Positions 1 through 8,689 of a stretch of 64,000 nt of DNA are shown piece after piece (position 1 is the first letter of the stretch; each line of letters opens with the position of its first letter). Source of the stretch: Streptomyces graminofaciens (lineage in GTDB: Bacteria; Actinomycetota; Actinomycetes; Streptomycetales; Streptomycetaceae); NCBI RefSeq assembly GCF_030294945.1, contig NZ_AP018448.1, forward strand, positions 1,116,001 to 1,180,000. Reading direction: 5' to 3'. The notes under the pieces are model-generated. The model did not search any database. It had not been told where the DNA came from and was given only the letters and a program-made list of their open reading frames with translations. The position numbers and the translations under genes were made by a program.

Positions 1-550
1 CCGCGATGACGATCGACTGCGGGAGGTCCTCCGCGAGAATCTGCTCCTCGTACGTCACCACGCGCGCGCTGCGCTTGGTGCCGGGGAGCAGCTTCGGGGT
101 GGCGCCCGTGGCGATGATGCAATGGTCGAAGCCTATGGTGCGGGAGTTGCCGTCGTGGTCGGCGACCAGAAGCGTGTGCGGGTCGAGGAACGTACCGCGG
201 CCAGCGACTTCCGTGATCTTGTTCTTCTTCATCAGGTAGTGGACGCCCTTGACCCGGCCGTCCGCGACCTTCCGACTACGGCGGAATGCCTCCCCGTAGT
301 CGAAGGAGACCTCACCGTCGACCTTGATGCCGAAGGTCTTCGCCTCGCGCGTGAAGATGTGCGCCAGTTCGGCATTGCGCAGCAGGGCCTTGGTGGGGAT
401 GCAGCCCACGTTCAGGCAGACGCCGCCCCAGTACCTCTCCTCGACGACCGCTACGCGCTTGCCCAGTTGGGCGGCCCTGATGGCGGCCACGTACCCACCT
501 GGGCCCGCGCCGAGTACGACGACGTCGAAGTGCTCATCCTGCTCGTCCAT
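1..550 (-). CDS. lpdA: Dihydrolipoyl dehydrogenase, N-terminal part (runs off the window)
   Basis: The first 183 codons of a flavoprotein disulfide reductase (E3 of 2-oxoacid dehydrogenase complexes) are present; the rest lies beyond base 1. Seen directly: the FAD-binding GAGPGG motif at residues 14-19 and the redox-active cysteine pair C45-x4-C50 in the classical [13 protein letters not shown] context. The ATG at 550 follows a good ribosome binding site (GGAGAGG) about 6 nt upstream. Known for the family: it re-oxidises dihydrolipoyl groups with NAD+ in the cytoplasm. The same-strand gene upstream ends 131 bp away, so a separate promoter is possible. Confident for family; which complex it serves cannot be told here. 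Confidence 0.93.
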   Translation of the reverse strand, partial: MDEQDEHFDVVVLGAGPGGYVAAIRAAQLGKRVAVVEERYWGGVCLNVGCIPTKALLRNAELAHIFTREAKTFGIKVDGEVSFDYGEAFRRSRKVADGRVKGVHYLMKKNKITEVAGRGTFLDPHTLLVADHDGNSRTIGFDHCIIATGATPKLLPGTKRSARVVTYEEQILAEDLPQSIVIA

Positions 551-681
551 GGACCTCTCCTTTCCACTGGGACGGTCGACTCCACGTCAGTGGCCGACTC
601 GCTCCCGATCGCACAACCTGTTCATCAAATCAGTCGCTGTGGTTCAACGCCCCGGTGCCGTGATCCATGCCCACGCAGCGA

Positions 682-1857
682 TCACCGACGGGCCAACGCC
701 CCGTCGACTTCGTACACTCCCGCCTCGGCGGCACCGAGCCTGAGGGTGTCGAGCCCGAAGGCAGCGACCGGACCGTGCACACCGGGCTTGAGGACGGCAT
801 CCGGCGCCGCCGCATGAACCGCGCCCCATGCCAGGAGGGAGCCCGTCATCTCGTAGGGATCAGGTCCGGTGAGGGCCGTCGTGGCCAGGGGACGACCCTG
901 GCCGTCGCGGGCGACCGCGATCACCAGGGAACGGCCGTCGGTGTCCGGCTCACGATGTGCTCCCGGGAGCCTCCCGGACCACCGCGTCAGGGCAGCCCGC
1001 ACCTTCGCCGACCTCAGCAAGGGCGCCTGGAGCATGGCGGCGATCTGTACCGGACGCGTCCACCGCCCGAGCCAGCCCATCCCCACCTCGACGCTCTCCA
1101 ACTGAGGGAAGACCTCGGGCAGGCCGAGATGCTCCGTGCCCGGGACGGTCATGGCCGGGCGTCGCACACCGGCGTAGCGGAAGGTGAGGACACGCTTGGC
1201 GGCCCGCTCGTCGACCAGTCGGGAAGAGGCTCCAGGGCGTGGAGAGCGGTAGGCGAACCCGTCCTCGGCCGCCGCGGCGACCAGCGTCTGGCGCGTGCCA
1301 CCCGTGGTCAGGTCCCAGGAGTCGCGCAGGGTGCTCCGGTAACGCAGCTCACTCCCGCGCCCCGAACGGGTGATGAAGTAGCCGATCTCGACATGGCATG
1401 CGCGCTCGCCCGCCTGTTCCAGGGCCAGGGCGCCGGCGAGATTGCCGGGCACGTAGTCGTAGCCGAACGCGGGCACGAGAGTCGCTCCCCGGGCGGCCGC
1501 GACGGAGTCCAGCTCAAGGAGGACCCGGCGGGCGAAGGGTCCCTCCCCCGTGGAGTCGAAGTAGCGCGCTCCCGCCCGCGCGGCAGCCGTGACCGTGGCC
1601 ATGCCCAGCTGCATGAACGGCCCGACCGTGGAGACGACCACATCGCTGGGGCCCAGAAGGCGCGTGAGGTGGGCGGAAGAGGTGACGTCCACTTCCGCCA
1701 CCGGCAGTTCCGCCTCGAAGCGGTCGGCCAGGGTCAGCATCTTCGTTCGGCTTCGCCCGACCAAGGTCGGCTTCTCACCTCGTGCGAGCAGTTCCCTGAG
1801 AACTCGCCGCCCCGTGTACCCCGTCGCACCCAGCAACAAGATTCTGCGCTTTTCCAC
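682..1857 (-). CDS. Saccharopine-dehydrogenase-like / trans-acting enoyl reductase family protein
   Basis: About 391 residues starting at a GTG with GGAAGG 11 nt upstream; the open frame continues far upstream but that part is antisense to the regulator gene. The N-terminus carries a Rossmann motif GATGYTG (residues 10-16) followed by a beta-alpha fold, and the middle has the VSTVGPF and FGYDYVPGNL segments typical of the saccharopine-reductase-like family that includes mycobacterial trans-acting enoyl reductases. A role in NAD(P)-dependent reduction of an acyl or lipid substrate is inferred from family only. It is divergent from a TetR gene, with a 25-bp palindrome between them, so it is probably the regulator's target. 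Confidence 0.8.
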   Translation of the reverse strand: MEKRRILLLGATGYTGRRVLRELLARGEKPTLVGRSRTKMLTLADRFEAELPVAEVDVTSSAHLTRLLGPSDVVVSTVGPFMQLGMATVTAAARAGARYFDSTGEGPFARRVLLELDSVAAARGATLVPAFGYDYVPGNLAGALALEQAGERACHVEIGYFITRSGRGSELRYRSTLRDSWDLTTGGTRQTLVAAAAEDGFAYRSPRPGASSRLVDERAAKRVLTFRYAGVRRPAMTVPGTEHLGLPEVFPQLESVEVGMGWLGRWTRPVQIAAMLQAPLLRSAKVRAALTRWSGRLPGAHREPDTDGRSLVIAVARDGQGRPLATTALTGPDPYEMTGSLLAWGAVHAAAPDAVLKPGVHGPVAAFGLDTLRLGAAEAGVYEVDGALARR

Positions 1858-1914
1858 GGCTACGTCTGCCTTCCGGAGGGCACTGTCACCACGAGCACTG
1901 ACCGACCACGAGTC

Positions 1915-1939
1915 ATTCACTGACCTCAGGTCATTGAAT
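1915..1939. promoter_or_regulatory. 25-bp operator palindrome between the reductase and TetR genes
   Basis: The sequence reads ATTCA-C-TGACCT-C-AGGTCA-T-TGAAT: two arms of 12 with one mismatched pair and one central base. It lies 57 bp upstream of the GTG of the reductase and 5 bp before the first ATG of the TetR gene. The position and symmetry fit a TetR dimer site controlling both genes; binding itself is inferred. Confidence 0.7.
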
Positions 1940-1944
1940 ATACG

Positions 1945-2583
1945 ATGGTCGACATGAGAGGGCCAAACCGACGACAGCTGTACGCGGAGCAGACCCGGGC
2001 GGACCTGGTGGCGGCCGCGCGCAAACTCTTCGTCGACAACGGGTTCGCGGACACGTCGGTCGAGGCCATCACCGCGGCGGCGCAAGTGAGCAAGGGCACC
2101 TTCTACCACCACTTCTCGGACAAGAAGGCGATGTTCGCCGAGCTCTACACGGAGCTGCTCCAGCGGGTCGGAGCGCTCGCCGACGCGGCATCCGAGGCGA
2201 TCCGTGCGACACCGGGCGAGCCTGCCTTGACCGCCGTGTCGAACCTCACGCACGCCTTCTTGCGGCGGACCATCGACGATCCCCTGCATCGAGAGCTGAT
2301 GGCCCAGGCGCCCTCGGTGCTGGTGGAGCAGTACCGGCACATCAACGACACGGTGGCCCAGCCGCCGATCGAACGGCTCTTGACCGTCCTGGCCGAACGC
2401 GGTGGCGTGGAACCGGACGTTCCGGTCGCCACCGTCGCCCGGCTGCTGTTGGCCGTCCTGTGCGAGGGCAACCAGATCATCGCCGCCGCGGCGGACCGGG
2501 AGGATGCCCTGGCCAGGACGTTCCACACGATCACCCTGCTGATGTCGGGACTGGCGACGGACGGCGTCAGCGCGCACGGTTGA
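1945..2583 (+). CDS. TetR/AcrR family transcriptional regulator
   Basis: 212 residues, normal for the family. The N-terminal helix-turn-helix is clear: an ARKLFVDNGFADTSVEAIT segment, then AAQVSKGTFYHHFSDKKAMFAEL as recognition helix and helix 4. The C-terminal half is the variable ligand-binding domain. Two starts are possible (1945 and 1954), neither with an obvious ribosome binding site, so the message may be almost leaderless. It is transcribed away from the saccharopine-dehydrogenase-like gene across a long palindrome, the usual layout of an autoregulated local repressor. The ligand is unknown. Confidence 0.9.
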   Translation: MVDMRGPNRRQLYAEQTRADLVAAARKLFVDNGFADTSVEAITAAAQVSKGTFYHHFSDKKAMFAELYTELLQRVGALADAASEAIRATPGEPALTAVSNLTHAFLRRTIDDPLHRELMAQAPSVLVEQYRHINDTVAQPPIERLLTVLAERGGVEPDVPVATVARLLLAVLCEGNQIIAAAADREDALARTFHTITLLMSGLATDGVSAHG

Positions 2584-2633
2584 CGTCGACCAACGCCTGC
2601 AACAGCACTCCTCGACTGCACCCGACCGTGCCG

Positions 2634-3695
2634 CTACCGTGCCGCCTCGTCCTCGATGTCACGGACCAGGTCGAGGGCCCGGCCGAGAGTGGTGAGCCGA
2701 GCGTCGAGGGTCTCTCCGGCCGGGTAAAAACGTACGGTGTCCACACCGGCGTCGCGCCACACACGCAGCCGCTGGCGCACCATGGCCTCGGTGCCGATCA
2801 GAGTGGTCGCCAGGACCATTTCGTCGGTGACCAAGCCGGCCGCGCCGTCCCGGTCCCCAGCCTGCCAACGTGTCCGGACTTCGGCCGCCACCTCGGCCCA
2901 ACCCTGGCGGCTGTAGGCGTTGTTGTAGAAGTTCGTGGTCGCGGAACCCATGCCGCCGAGGCTGAAGGCCAGTTCCTTCTTGCGTCCGGCCACCATCGCG
3001 CTCAGCGCGTCCTCGTCGTCCGCGAAGGCGACCTCGGCACCTTGGCAGATGTCGAGGTCGGCACGGGCGCGACCGGCGGCGGCCAAGCCCTGGTCCAGGT
3101 GGTCGAAGTACGCCTCCTTGGCGCCCTCGGGCACGAAACTGGTGCCCAGCCACCCGTCGGCGATCTCACCGGTCAGGTGCAGCATCTTCGGCGAGAGAGT
3201 GGCGAGGTAGACCGGAATGTCATGCTCGGCACGCATCGACAGACGCATGGGCTTCGCCTCCGCGCCCGGCAGTGGAATCCGGAACTCCTTTCCTGAGTAG
3301 GAGACTTTGCCGCCCGCGGCGGCCTCCCGCACGATCTCGACGGTCTCCCGCATCCGCACCAGCGGTCGGGCGAAGGGCACGCCGTGCAGCCCCTCGATCA
3401 CCTGCGGCCCGGAGGGGCCCAGTCCGAGAAGGAAGCGCCCCTGGGAGATCTGCGACAGTGTGATCGCGGCACGGGCGATGGCCATCGGCGTGCGGGTGCC
3501 GAGTTGGATGATTCCGGATCCGAGGAGCATGCGCTCGGTCTTCGCCGCGAGGTAGCCCAACGGCGAGGGAGCCTCGGAACCCCACGCCTCCGCCACCCAG
3601 CAGATGTCGAGACCGAGCTTCTCCGCCTCGGTAACATAGGCGACGATGTCCCGCCAGTCGCTCCCGGAAGCTTCGATCGTGGTGGAGGTACGCAT
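2634..3695 (-). CDS. LLM-class (luciferase-like) F420-dependent oxidoreductase
   Basis: 353 residues. Luciferase-like features include EKLGLDICWVAEAWG near the N-terminus, the LGSGIIQLGTRTPMAIA strand, FLLGLGPSGPQVIEG, and a C-terminal IGTEAMVRQRL helix. Family members use F420 (or FMN) in a TIM barrel to oxidise or reduce small organic substrates; which reaction occurs here cannot be read. Its ATG overlaps the TGA of the SRPBCC gene by one base (TGATG), so the two are translationally coupled and probably act on the same substrate. Confidence 0.87.
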   Translation of the reverse strand: MRTSTTIEASGSDWRDIVAYVTEAEKLGLDICWVAEAWGSEAPSPLGYLAAKTERMLLGSGIIQLGTRTPMAIARAAITLSQISQGRFLLGLGPSGPQVIEGLHGVPFARPLVRMRETVEIVREAAAGGKVSYSGKEFRIPLPGAEAKPMRLSMRAEHDIPVYLATLSPKMLHLTGEIADGWLGTSFVPEGAKEAYFDHLDQGLAAAGRARADLDICQGAEVAFADDEDALSAMVAGRKKELAFSLGGMGSATTNFYNNAYSRQGWAEVAAEVRTRWQAGDRDGAAGLVTDEMVLATTLIGTEAMVRQRLRVWRDAGVDTVRFYPAGETLDARLTTLGRALDLVRDIEDEAAR

Positions 3696-4228
3696 CACAG
3701 CCTCGCCTCGCCCGCGGGCTGGGCCCTCTCGGCCAGCTTCTTGATCTCTTCGAGGGTGATCGTCATGTTGGCCTCGAACTCCCGCATGCGCACGAAGACG
3801 ATCTTCTGCTCCTTCTCCGGCATGCGATCGATGGCGAAGGAGAGGCCCGAACGGGCCGGCCCCATCTGCATCCATTCGCTCAGCAGAGTGCCACCGCCCT
3901 GCGGCTCCAACGTGAACCGCCAGATCGCCGTTGGGTTCTGCGGGTTCTCGACGCCCCAGGCAAGCAGCCTCGGCGGCTCGTACTCGACGATGTGGGATGT
4001 GGTGGTCCACTCCCCGAGTGCCTCGTGCTTGCTCCGGCCGATGAACCGGGCTCCCAGGGCAGGGGCGGTCCTGCCGTCCAGCCATTCGACGTACTGCAGC
4101 TCGGAGCTCATACGCGGCATCAACTCGATGTCTGACACGAGCGTCCACACCTGTTCGGGCGGAGCAGCGATCCAGGTGCGGACCTCCACCGTCGGCTTGT
4201 CCGCATAGCGCGCGCCTGTCCACTCCAT
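3695..4228 (-). CDS. SRPBCC (polyketide-cyclase/START-like) family protein
   Basis: 177 residues, one SRPBCC helix-grip fold. Seen: the opening VEVRTWIAAPPEQVWTLVSD, the strand pattern WTTTSHIVEYEPPRLLAWG, and a long C-terminal helix ending in KKLAERA. Such proteins bind hydrophobic ligands and may act as carrier, cyclase or hydrolase. It is the first gene of a two-gene operon with the F420-type oxidoreductase, suggesting it presents or processes that enzyme's substrate. A TTGACA hexamer and TGACCAG repeats lie upstream. Confidence 0.8.
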   Translation of the reverse strand: MEWTGARYADKPTVEVRTWIAAPPEQVWTLVSDIELMPRMSSELQYVEWLDGRTAPALGARFIGRSKHEALGEWTTTSHIVEYEPPRLLAWGVENPQNPTAIWRFTLEPQGGGTLLSEWMQMGPARSGLSFAIDRMPEKEQKIVFVRMREFEANMTITLEEIKKLAERAQPAGEARL

Positions 4229-4264
4229 GTTCCTGCAGCCTCCATGCCGATCCGAGAACTCCCA

Positions 4265-4311
4265 TGACCAGACGTGACCAGTAAAGTTGCGTAGATAGAC
4301 TCACATGTCAA
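4265..4311 (-). promoter_or_regulatory. Promoter region of the SRPBCC/F420-oxidoreductase operon
   Basis: On the minus strand a TTGACA hexamer (4306-4311) precedes the SRPBCC gene, but no clear -10 box is seen at the ideal spacing. Two direct TGACCAG repeats (4265-4271 and 4275-4281) with a 10-bp period lie between it and the ATG, as expected of a regulator site. The HxlR gene immediately upstream on the same strand is a candidate regulator. Confidence 0.4.
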
Positions 4312-4341
4312 GGGAAACGCAGCCCCGGCAGAGCCGCTGAG

Positions 4342-4839
4342 TCAGCCGGCGAAACGCTCCCGCACATCCGGCCGTTCGGCCAGATGTGGCGGATAGCCGG
4401 GGCCCATCCGAGGACTGGTGTTCTCCGCGGTCATCTGCTCGCCGCAGGAAGAACACACCACCTCGGCATGGGCTTCCTGTCCGCAGACCTCGTGACGCAT
4501 GACTACCGGCGGGCCCTCTTCACCGGACAGCCAGCGGTCCCCCCACCGGTTCATCACCAGCAGCACACCGTAGAAGTCGCGCCCCTTCTCCGTGAGCACG
4601 TAGTCGTACCGAACCGGCTCCGTCTGGTACGGCCGTTTCTCCAGCAGCCCCTCGTCCACCAGTCGGCGCAACCGGTCCGTCAATGTGTTGCGCGCGATCC
4701 CCAGTGACACCTGGAACGCGTCGAACCGCCGGATCCCGTAGAACGCCTCACGCAGCACCAACGGCGTCCACCAGTCCCCGAGCAAGTCCATGGTGCGCGC
4801 GATCGAGCAGGGCCAGTGCGCAAAGGATGTCCGCCTCAT
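4342..4839 (-). CDS. HxlR family transcriptional regulator
   Basis: 165 residues from the ATG at 4839 (MRRTSFAHWPCS); the frame is open further upstream but this start matches the usual family N-terminus. The winged helix is recognisable in ARTMDLLGDWWTPLVLREAFYG and the wing in PVRYDYVLTEKGRDF. The C-terminus keeps a cysteine cluster (CGQEAHAEVVCSSCGE), which may sense redox state or bind zinc. The single N-terminal cysteine in WPCS is also typical of redox-sensing members. It is divergent from the SDR gene at 4947. Confidence 0.9.
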   Translation of the reverse strand: MRRTSFAHWPCSIARTMDLLGDWWTPLVLREAFYGIRRFDAFQVSLGIARNTLTDRLRRLVDEGLLEKRPYQTEPVRYDYVLTEKGRDFYGVLLVMNRWGDRWLSGEEGPPVVMRHEVCGQEAHAEVVCSSCGEQMTAENTSPRMGPGYPPHLAERPDVRERFAG

Positions 4840-4922
4840 GACAGTCAGCATAGGTTCGTCCAGTCGTGAGACCCAGCAGGTGGAGCGACGGCAGTTCATA
4901 CACGCGACATCTTGCGCTCAAT

Positions 4923-4939
4923 AAATAACGAAGTTATGT
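4923..4939. promoter_or_regulatory. Operator AAATAAC-N3-GTTATGT upstream of the SDR gene
   Basis: A 17-bp element with the perfect inverted repeat ATAAC-GAA-GTTAT (4925-4937) ends 7 bp before the SDR ATG. The same 17-mer, differing only in the three central bases, occurs at 6607-6623 in front of the TetR gene that lies downstream of the SDR. This makes that TetR the most likely repressor of both. Confidence 0.75.
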
Positions 4940-4946
4940 TGCGGCC

Positions 4947-5843
4947 ATGAAACGTGACTTGCTGGGCAGAAAGCTGGTTGTCACCGGAGCGGCGCGCGGC
5001 ATCGGCGAGAAGGTGGCCCGCCTGGCCATCGCCCGAGGTGCTCAGGTGACCCTGATCGGACTGGAGCCCGATCGGCTCCGTGACCTCGCCCGCGAGCTGG
5101 GCCCCGCCGCTTCCTGGCGTGAGGCCGATGTGCGCGACGGCACCGTCCTGCGGTCAGCGATCGACGAGGCTGCGGGGGTCATGGGCGGCATCGATCTCGT
5201 CGTCGCCAATGCCGGCGTCGTGGCGTACGGGACCGTGCGACAGACGGACGAGGCGTCGTTCGAGCGGGTCCTGGACATCAATCTGAACGGTGTCTTCCGG
5301 ACCCTCAAGTACGTGACGCCCCATCTGGAGCGCAGCCGGGGACACGTGCTGGTCGTGGCGTCCGCGCTGTCCTTCATGCCGCTGGCGGCGATGGCCTCCT
5401 ACGGCGCCAGCAAGGCCGCGGCCGAGCTGCTCGCCCTGACCTATCGCCAGGAGGTGGCGCACCTCGGCGTCACGGTCGGCCTGGTGCACCCCTCCTGGAT
5501 CGACACGGATCTCGTCCGGGGCGCCGAGGCGGACCTCCCCTCGTTCCAGGGCCTGCGCAACCGGCTTCCCTACCCGGGCAATGTCACCACGAGTGGCGAC
5601 CGGGCGGCTGCCGCGATCGTCGACGGGCTCGTGCGCCGCCGCAGCCGCGTGTACGTCCCGCGCGCGGTCGTCGTGGCCAACTGGGCCAAGGCAGCGCTGA
5701 ATTCGCCACTGGCCTGGCCATGGGCGAGGCGCTTCGCGGCCCGTGCCGTTCCGTCCCTCGAACGGGAGGTCGCGGCGCTGGGGAGGCATGACCAGCTCAC
5801 GCCGGGCACCGGCACCTCTGCCGCGGAGACCAAGTCGCCCTAG
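4947..5843 (+). CDS. Short-chain dehydrogenase/reductase (SDR)
   Basis: 298 residues. Classical SDR signature: TGAARGIG cofactor loop at residues 13-20, NAG at 88-90 and the catalytic Y152-x3-K156. The C-terminal ~50 residues extend past the classical 250-residue core with a basic, Trp- and Ala-rich helical stretch that may associate with membrane or mediate oligomerisation. It should interconvert an alcohol and a carbonyl group with NAD(P)(H); the substrate is unknown. It is convergent with the TetR gene and carries the same operator as that gene. Confidence 0.9.
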   Translation: MKRDLLGRKLVVTGAARGIGEKVARLAIARGAQVTLIGLEPDRLRDLARELGPAASWREADVRDGTVLRSAIDEAAGVMGGIDLVVANAGVVAYGTVRQTDEASFERVLDINLNGVFRTLKYVTPHLERSRGHVLVVASALSFMPLAAMASYGASKAAAELLALTYRQEVAHLGVTVGLVHPSWIDTDLVRGAEADLPSFQGLRNRLPYPGNVTTSGDRAAAAIVDGLVRRRSRVYVPRAVVVANWAKAALNSPLAWPWARRFAARAVPSLEREVAALGRHDQLTPGTGTSAAETKSP

Positions 5844-5891
5844 CCGCACATGGGTGGTCCCGCGCGGGACAGCGTCCTGCCCTACCGACTT

Positions 5892-6575
5892 TCACCGACC
5901 TTGAACGATCGAGTCGTAAAGGCGCGCGCCCGCCTCGTGCGAGGCTTCGGCCCGTTCCCGCTCGTCGCCCAGACCGACAGAGAAGTTCACGCCCATCGGC
6001 AGCATCACCTGCACCACGGGGTCCTCGAACTCGCCGAAGTGCTCGGCCAGCTCAAGGGTGACGTACCCGTGGACCAGACTCCACAACTGGGCGGCTATGA
6101 CTTCAGGTTCCTGCCGCTCGGCCCTGCCCGAGTTCACGAGCCGTTGACATGCCGCGGTGATATGGACGTGGGCATCCCGGAAGGCCGGCGAATGTCCGCT
6201 CAAGCGAAGGTCCGCGTCCGACAGCGGCCGGTACGTCGCACGAGTGGACAGGCCGAACATCAGGTCGTACAGGTGAGGGTTCTCGTGGGCCACTCGGCGG
6301 CAGGTCAAAGCCATGGCGAAGAGATCCGCGATCGGATCATCCGTCACCGGCACCTGGGCGAACGCCGCGCCGAGCTCCCTGAAGCCGTGGTCGGCGACGG
6401 CGCGCATCAGTTCGGGGATCCCACCGAAGTGGCCGTAGACGACCATCGTCGACAGCCCGCTCGCGGACGCCACAGTACGCGCCTTGATGGCCGACGGCCC
6501 CTGTTCGGCCAGCAGGCCGACAGCGGCTCGCACAAGCCGCTCCGGTGCGTCATCGAGCCTCGGCCGCCCTGCCAT
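5892..6575 (-). CDS. TetR family regulator with WHG-type C-terminal domain
   Basis: 227 residues. The helix-turn-helix is in IKARTVASASGLSTMVVYGHFGGIPELMRAV, and the C-terminal half resembles the TetR_C WHG type (HENPHLYDLMFG, ending in a VQVMLPMGVNFSVGL helix). Its own upstream region has AAATAAC-N3-GTTATGT at 6607-6623, identical in both arms to the site in front of the SDR gene at 4947. Autoregulation plus control of the SDR is therefore likely. The enoyl-CoA hydratase operon starting at 6787 is divergent and may be a third target. Confidence 0.88.
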   Translation of the reverse strand: MAGRPRLDDAPERLVRAAVGLLAEQGPSAIKARTVASASGLSTMVVYGHFGGIPELMRAVADHGFRELGAAFAQVPVTDDPIADLFAMALTCRRVAHENPHLYDLMFGLSTRATYRPLSDADLRLSGHSPAFRDAHVHITAACQRLVNSGRAERQEPEVIAAQLWSLVHGYVTLELAEHFGEFEDPVVQVMLPMGVNFSVGLGDERERAEASHEAGARLYDSIVQGR

Positions 6576-6606
6576 GCCTCTCGCGCCTCCACCATTGACA
6601 CTCTTG

Positions 6607-6623
6607 AAATAACTTGGTTATGT
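6607..6623. promoter_or_regulatory. Second copy of the AAATAAC-N3-GTTATGT operator
   Basis: The inverted repeat ATAAC-TTG-GTTAT (6609-6621) lies 32 bp upstream of the TetR start codon, in the divergent region shared with the enoyl-CoA hydratase gene. It matches the site at 4923-4939 in all 14 flanking and arm positions, differing only in the three-base spacer. Confidence 0.75.
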
Positions 6624-6786
6624 AACTCGTCACGGCAATAGTACACATCTCGAGCGACGTGCCGTTTCGGACACGGGCGCGCCTCTCCGGACGGGCTTTC
6701 ACGCACTGTCCCAGATTCCTGGCGCCGGTAGCCCCTCCCTCACTCGCTTTGCACTCCCCCATGAACTCAGCACGGGAGCAGAATCC

Positions 6787-7761
6787 ATGCCATACAAAGA
6801 CAAGGGTCATCTGGAGATCGAGGACCGCGGAGCCGTCCTTGTCGTCCGGGTCGACGGCGGCCCGCACCAGTTGTTCGGCCTCGATGTCGCCCAGCAGCTG
6901 GACAAGCTGGTGAACCGGGTCGACCGCGATCCGAGCATCCGTGCCGTCGTCTTCACCGGGGCACATCCCGAGCGGTTCGTCAGCCATGCCGCGGTCCGGT
7001 GGCTGCAGGAAGAGGGCGCCGCGAGCCCGACGGTCGGCCGACGCGGTGCCGCCGCCGTCGTACGCATGGCCAAGCACGTGGACCGGTCCCGTCTCCTCGG
7101 GGCCGTGATGCGCAGGACCCCGATGCGCGGGGCCCTCCAGCTGGAGCGTCTGCACACGACCTTCCTCCGGATGAACGCCAGCGGTGTCCTCTTCGTCGCC
7201 GCCCTCAACGGTTCGGCTCTCGGCCTCGGCGCCGAGTTCGCCTGGGCCTGCGATCTGCGGGTCATGGCCGACGGGGACTTCTTCATCGGCCAGCCCGAAA
7301 TCCTCCTCGGCATCATCCCGGGCGGAGGCGGCACCCAGCGGCTGACCCGCCTGATCGGCACCCACCGGTCCCTGGCCGCGATCCTCGAAGGCAAGCCGTT
7401 CACGCCCGCGGAGGCTCTCGCCAACGGGGCGGTCGACAAGGTCGTACCCCAGGACAAGGTCGTCGCGCAGGCGGTCGAACTCGCGGAGCACTTCGGCCGG
7501 CGGTCGAAGGGGTCGGTCGCGGCCGCCAAGAGGTCGGTGTACTTCGGCGGCTCGATGTCACTGGAGGACGGACTCCACGTCGAACGCGCCGAGTTCTTCA
7601 CCAGAGTCATGTCGAAGGACGGTCAGGAACTGATGCTCGACTACATGAAGACGACGGACGCCACCGGCGAGCTCCCGCTCTACCACCCGGACACCTACGC
7701 CCAAGCGCTCGCCTCGGGCAGCGTGCCCGGGCGCCGCTCGACGCAGACGACACGGCGGTGA
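6787..7761 (+). CDS. Enoyl-CoA hydratase/isomerase family protein
   Basis: 324 residues, longer than the usual 260 because of an insert around residues 75-125 (VGRRGAAAVVRMAKHV and following). The crotonase core is clear: an oxyanion-hole segment GSALGLGAEFA and the acid/base region GQPEILLGIIPGGGGTQRL with its glutamate. It should act on a 2-enoyl-CoA or related thioester. It opens an operon: the hydrolase starts 7 bp after its stop and the acyl-CoA ligase follows. Together they could activate, hydrate and release an acyl compound. Confidence 0.88.
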   Translation: MPYKDKGHLEIEDRGAVLVVRVDGGPHQLFGLDVAQQLDKLVNRVDRDPSIRAVVFTGAHPERFVSHAAVRWLQEEGAASPTVGRRGAAAVVRMAKHVDRSRLLGAVMRRTPMRGALQLERLHTTFLRMNASGVLFVAALNGSALGLGAEFAWACDLRVMADGDFFIGQPEILLGIIPGGGGTQRLTRLIGTHRSLAAILEGKPFTPAEALANGAVDKVVPQDKVVAQAVELAEHFGRRSKGSVAAAKRSVYFGGSMSLEDGLHVERAEFFTRVMSKDGQELMLDYMKTTDATGELPLYHPDTYAQALASGSVPGRRSTQTTRR

Positions 7762-7768
7762 GCAGACG

Positions 7769-8689
7769 ATGACCACCGTGCACTCCTTCACCCGCCACGA
7801 CATCACCTTCCCCTCCGGCGACAGCACCTGTGTCGGATGGCTCTACCTCCCGACCGGCGTCACCTCCCCGCCCGTCGTCATCCTCGGGCACGGCCTCGGC
7901 GCCACCCGCGAGATGCGCCTGGACGCCTTCGCCGAGCGTTTCGCTCAGGCCGGCATCGCCGCCGTGGCCTTCACCTACCGGCACTTCGGCGACAGCGGCG
8001 GCCACCCGCGCCAGCTCCTGTCGATCAAGCGTCAGCTCGCCGACTGGGACGCCGCCCTCGCCTACGTCAAGGCCCGCCCCGACATCGACCGCTCCCGCAT
8101 CGCGGTGTGGGGCAGCTCCTTCGGCGGAGGCCACGCCATCACCGTCGCCTCTCGGCATCCCGAACTGCGCGCGGCCGTGTCCCAGTGCCCGTTCACCGAT
8201 GGTCTCGCCTCCGCGCTCGCGCTCGGCCCGGTCGCCTCGCTCAGGATGACCCCCGTGCTCGCTCGGGACATGGCGGCCAGAGTGCGCGGCAAGGCACCCG
8301 CGATGGTTCCCATCGCCTCCGCCCCCGGTTCGCCGGCCCTCATGAACGCTCCGGACGCCCTGCCCGGATATCAGGCGCTGCAACCGGCGGGGACGACGTT
8401 CCGCAACGAGGTGGCGGCACGGGTCATTCCGACCATCGCCACCTACCGGCCCGGGCGTGCGGCGAAGAAGGTCGCCATGCCGATCCTCTTCTGCGTCAGC
8501 AACACCGACTCCGTCACGCCTCCCGCCCAGACCCTCCGGTACGCGCGCACCGCACCCCGGGGAGAGATCAAGAGGTACGACGCCGGCCACTTCGACTTCT
8601 ACACCGGCGAGACCTTCGAGGCCCTGGTCCGCGACCAGATCGAGTTCCTCACCCGGCAGTTGCACCCCGCGCCGGCATCGACTCCTTGA
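7769..8689 (+). CDS. Alpha/beta hydrolase, dienelactone-hydrolase/acetylxylan-esterase-like
   Basis: 306 residues. The nucleophile elbow is WGSSFGGG with Ser117, the HG of the oxyanion region is present (ILGHGLGATRE), and the catalytic histidine is in RYDAGHFDFY near the C-terminus. There is no signal peptide, so it is cytoplasmic. The family hydrolyses esters, thioesters or lactones; a substrate cannot be assigned. It lies 7 bp behind the enoyl-CoA hydratase and 35 bp ahead of the acyl-CoA ligase, which indicates one transcript. Confidence 0.86.
   Translation: MTTVHSFTRHDITFPSGDSTCVGWLYLPTGVTSPPVVILGHGLGATREMRLDAFAERFAQAGIAAVAFTYRHFGDSGGHPRQLLSIKRQLADWDAALAYVKARPDIDRSRIAVWGSSFGGGHAITVASRHPELRAAVSQCPFTDGLASALALGPVASLRMTPVLARDMAARVRGKAPAMVPIASAPGSPALMNAPDALPGYQALQPAGTTFRNEVAARVIPTIATYRPGRAAKKVAMPILFCVSNTDSVTPPAQTLRYARTAPRGEIKRYDAGHFDFYTGETFEALVRDQIEFLTRQLHPAPASTP

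Noticed and set aside
1858..2577. N-terminal extension of the saccharopine-dehydrogenase-like gene
   Set aside because: Lies antisense over the TetR gene; the GTG at 1857 has a good ribosome binding site and starts right at the Rossmann strand.
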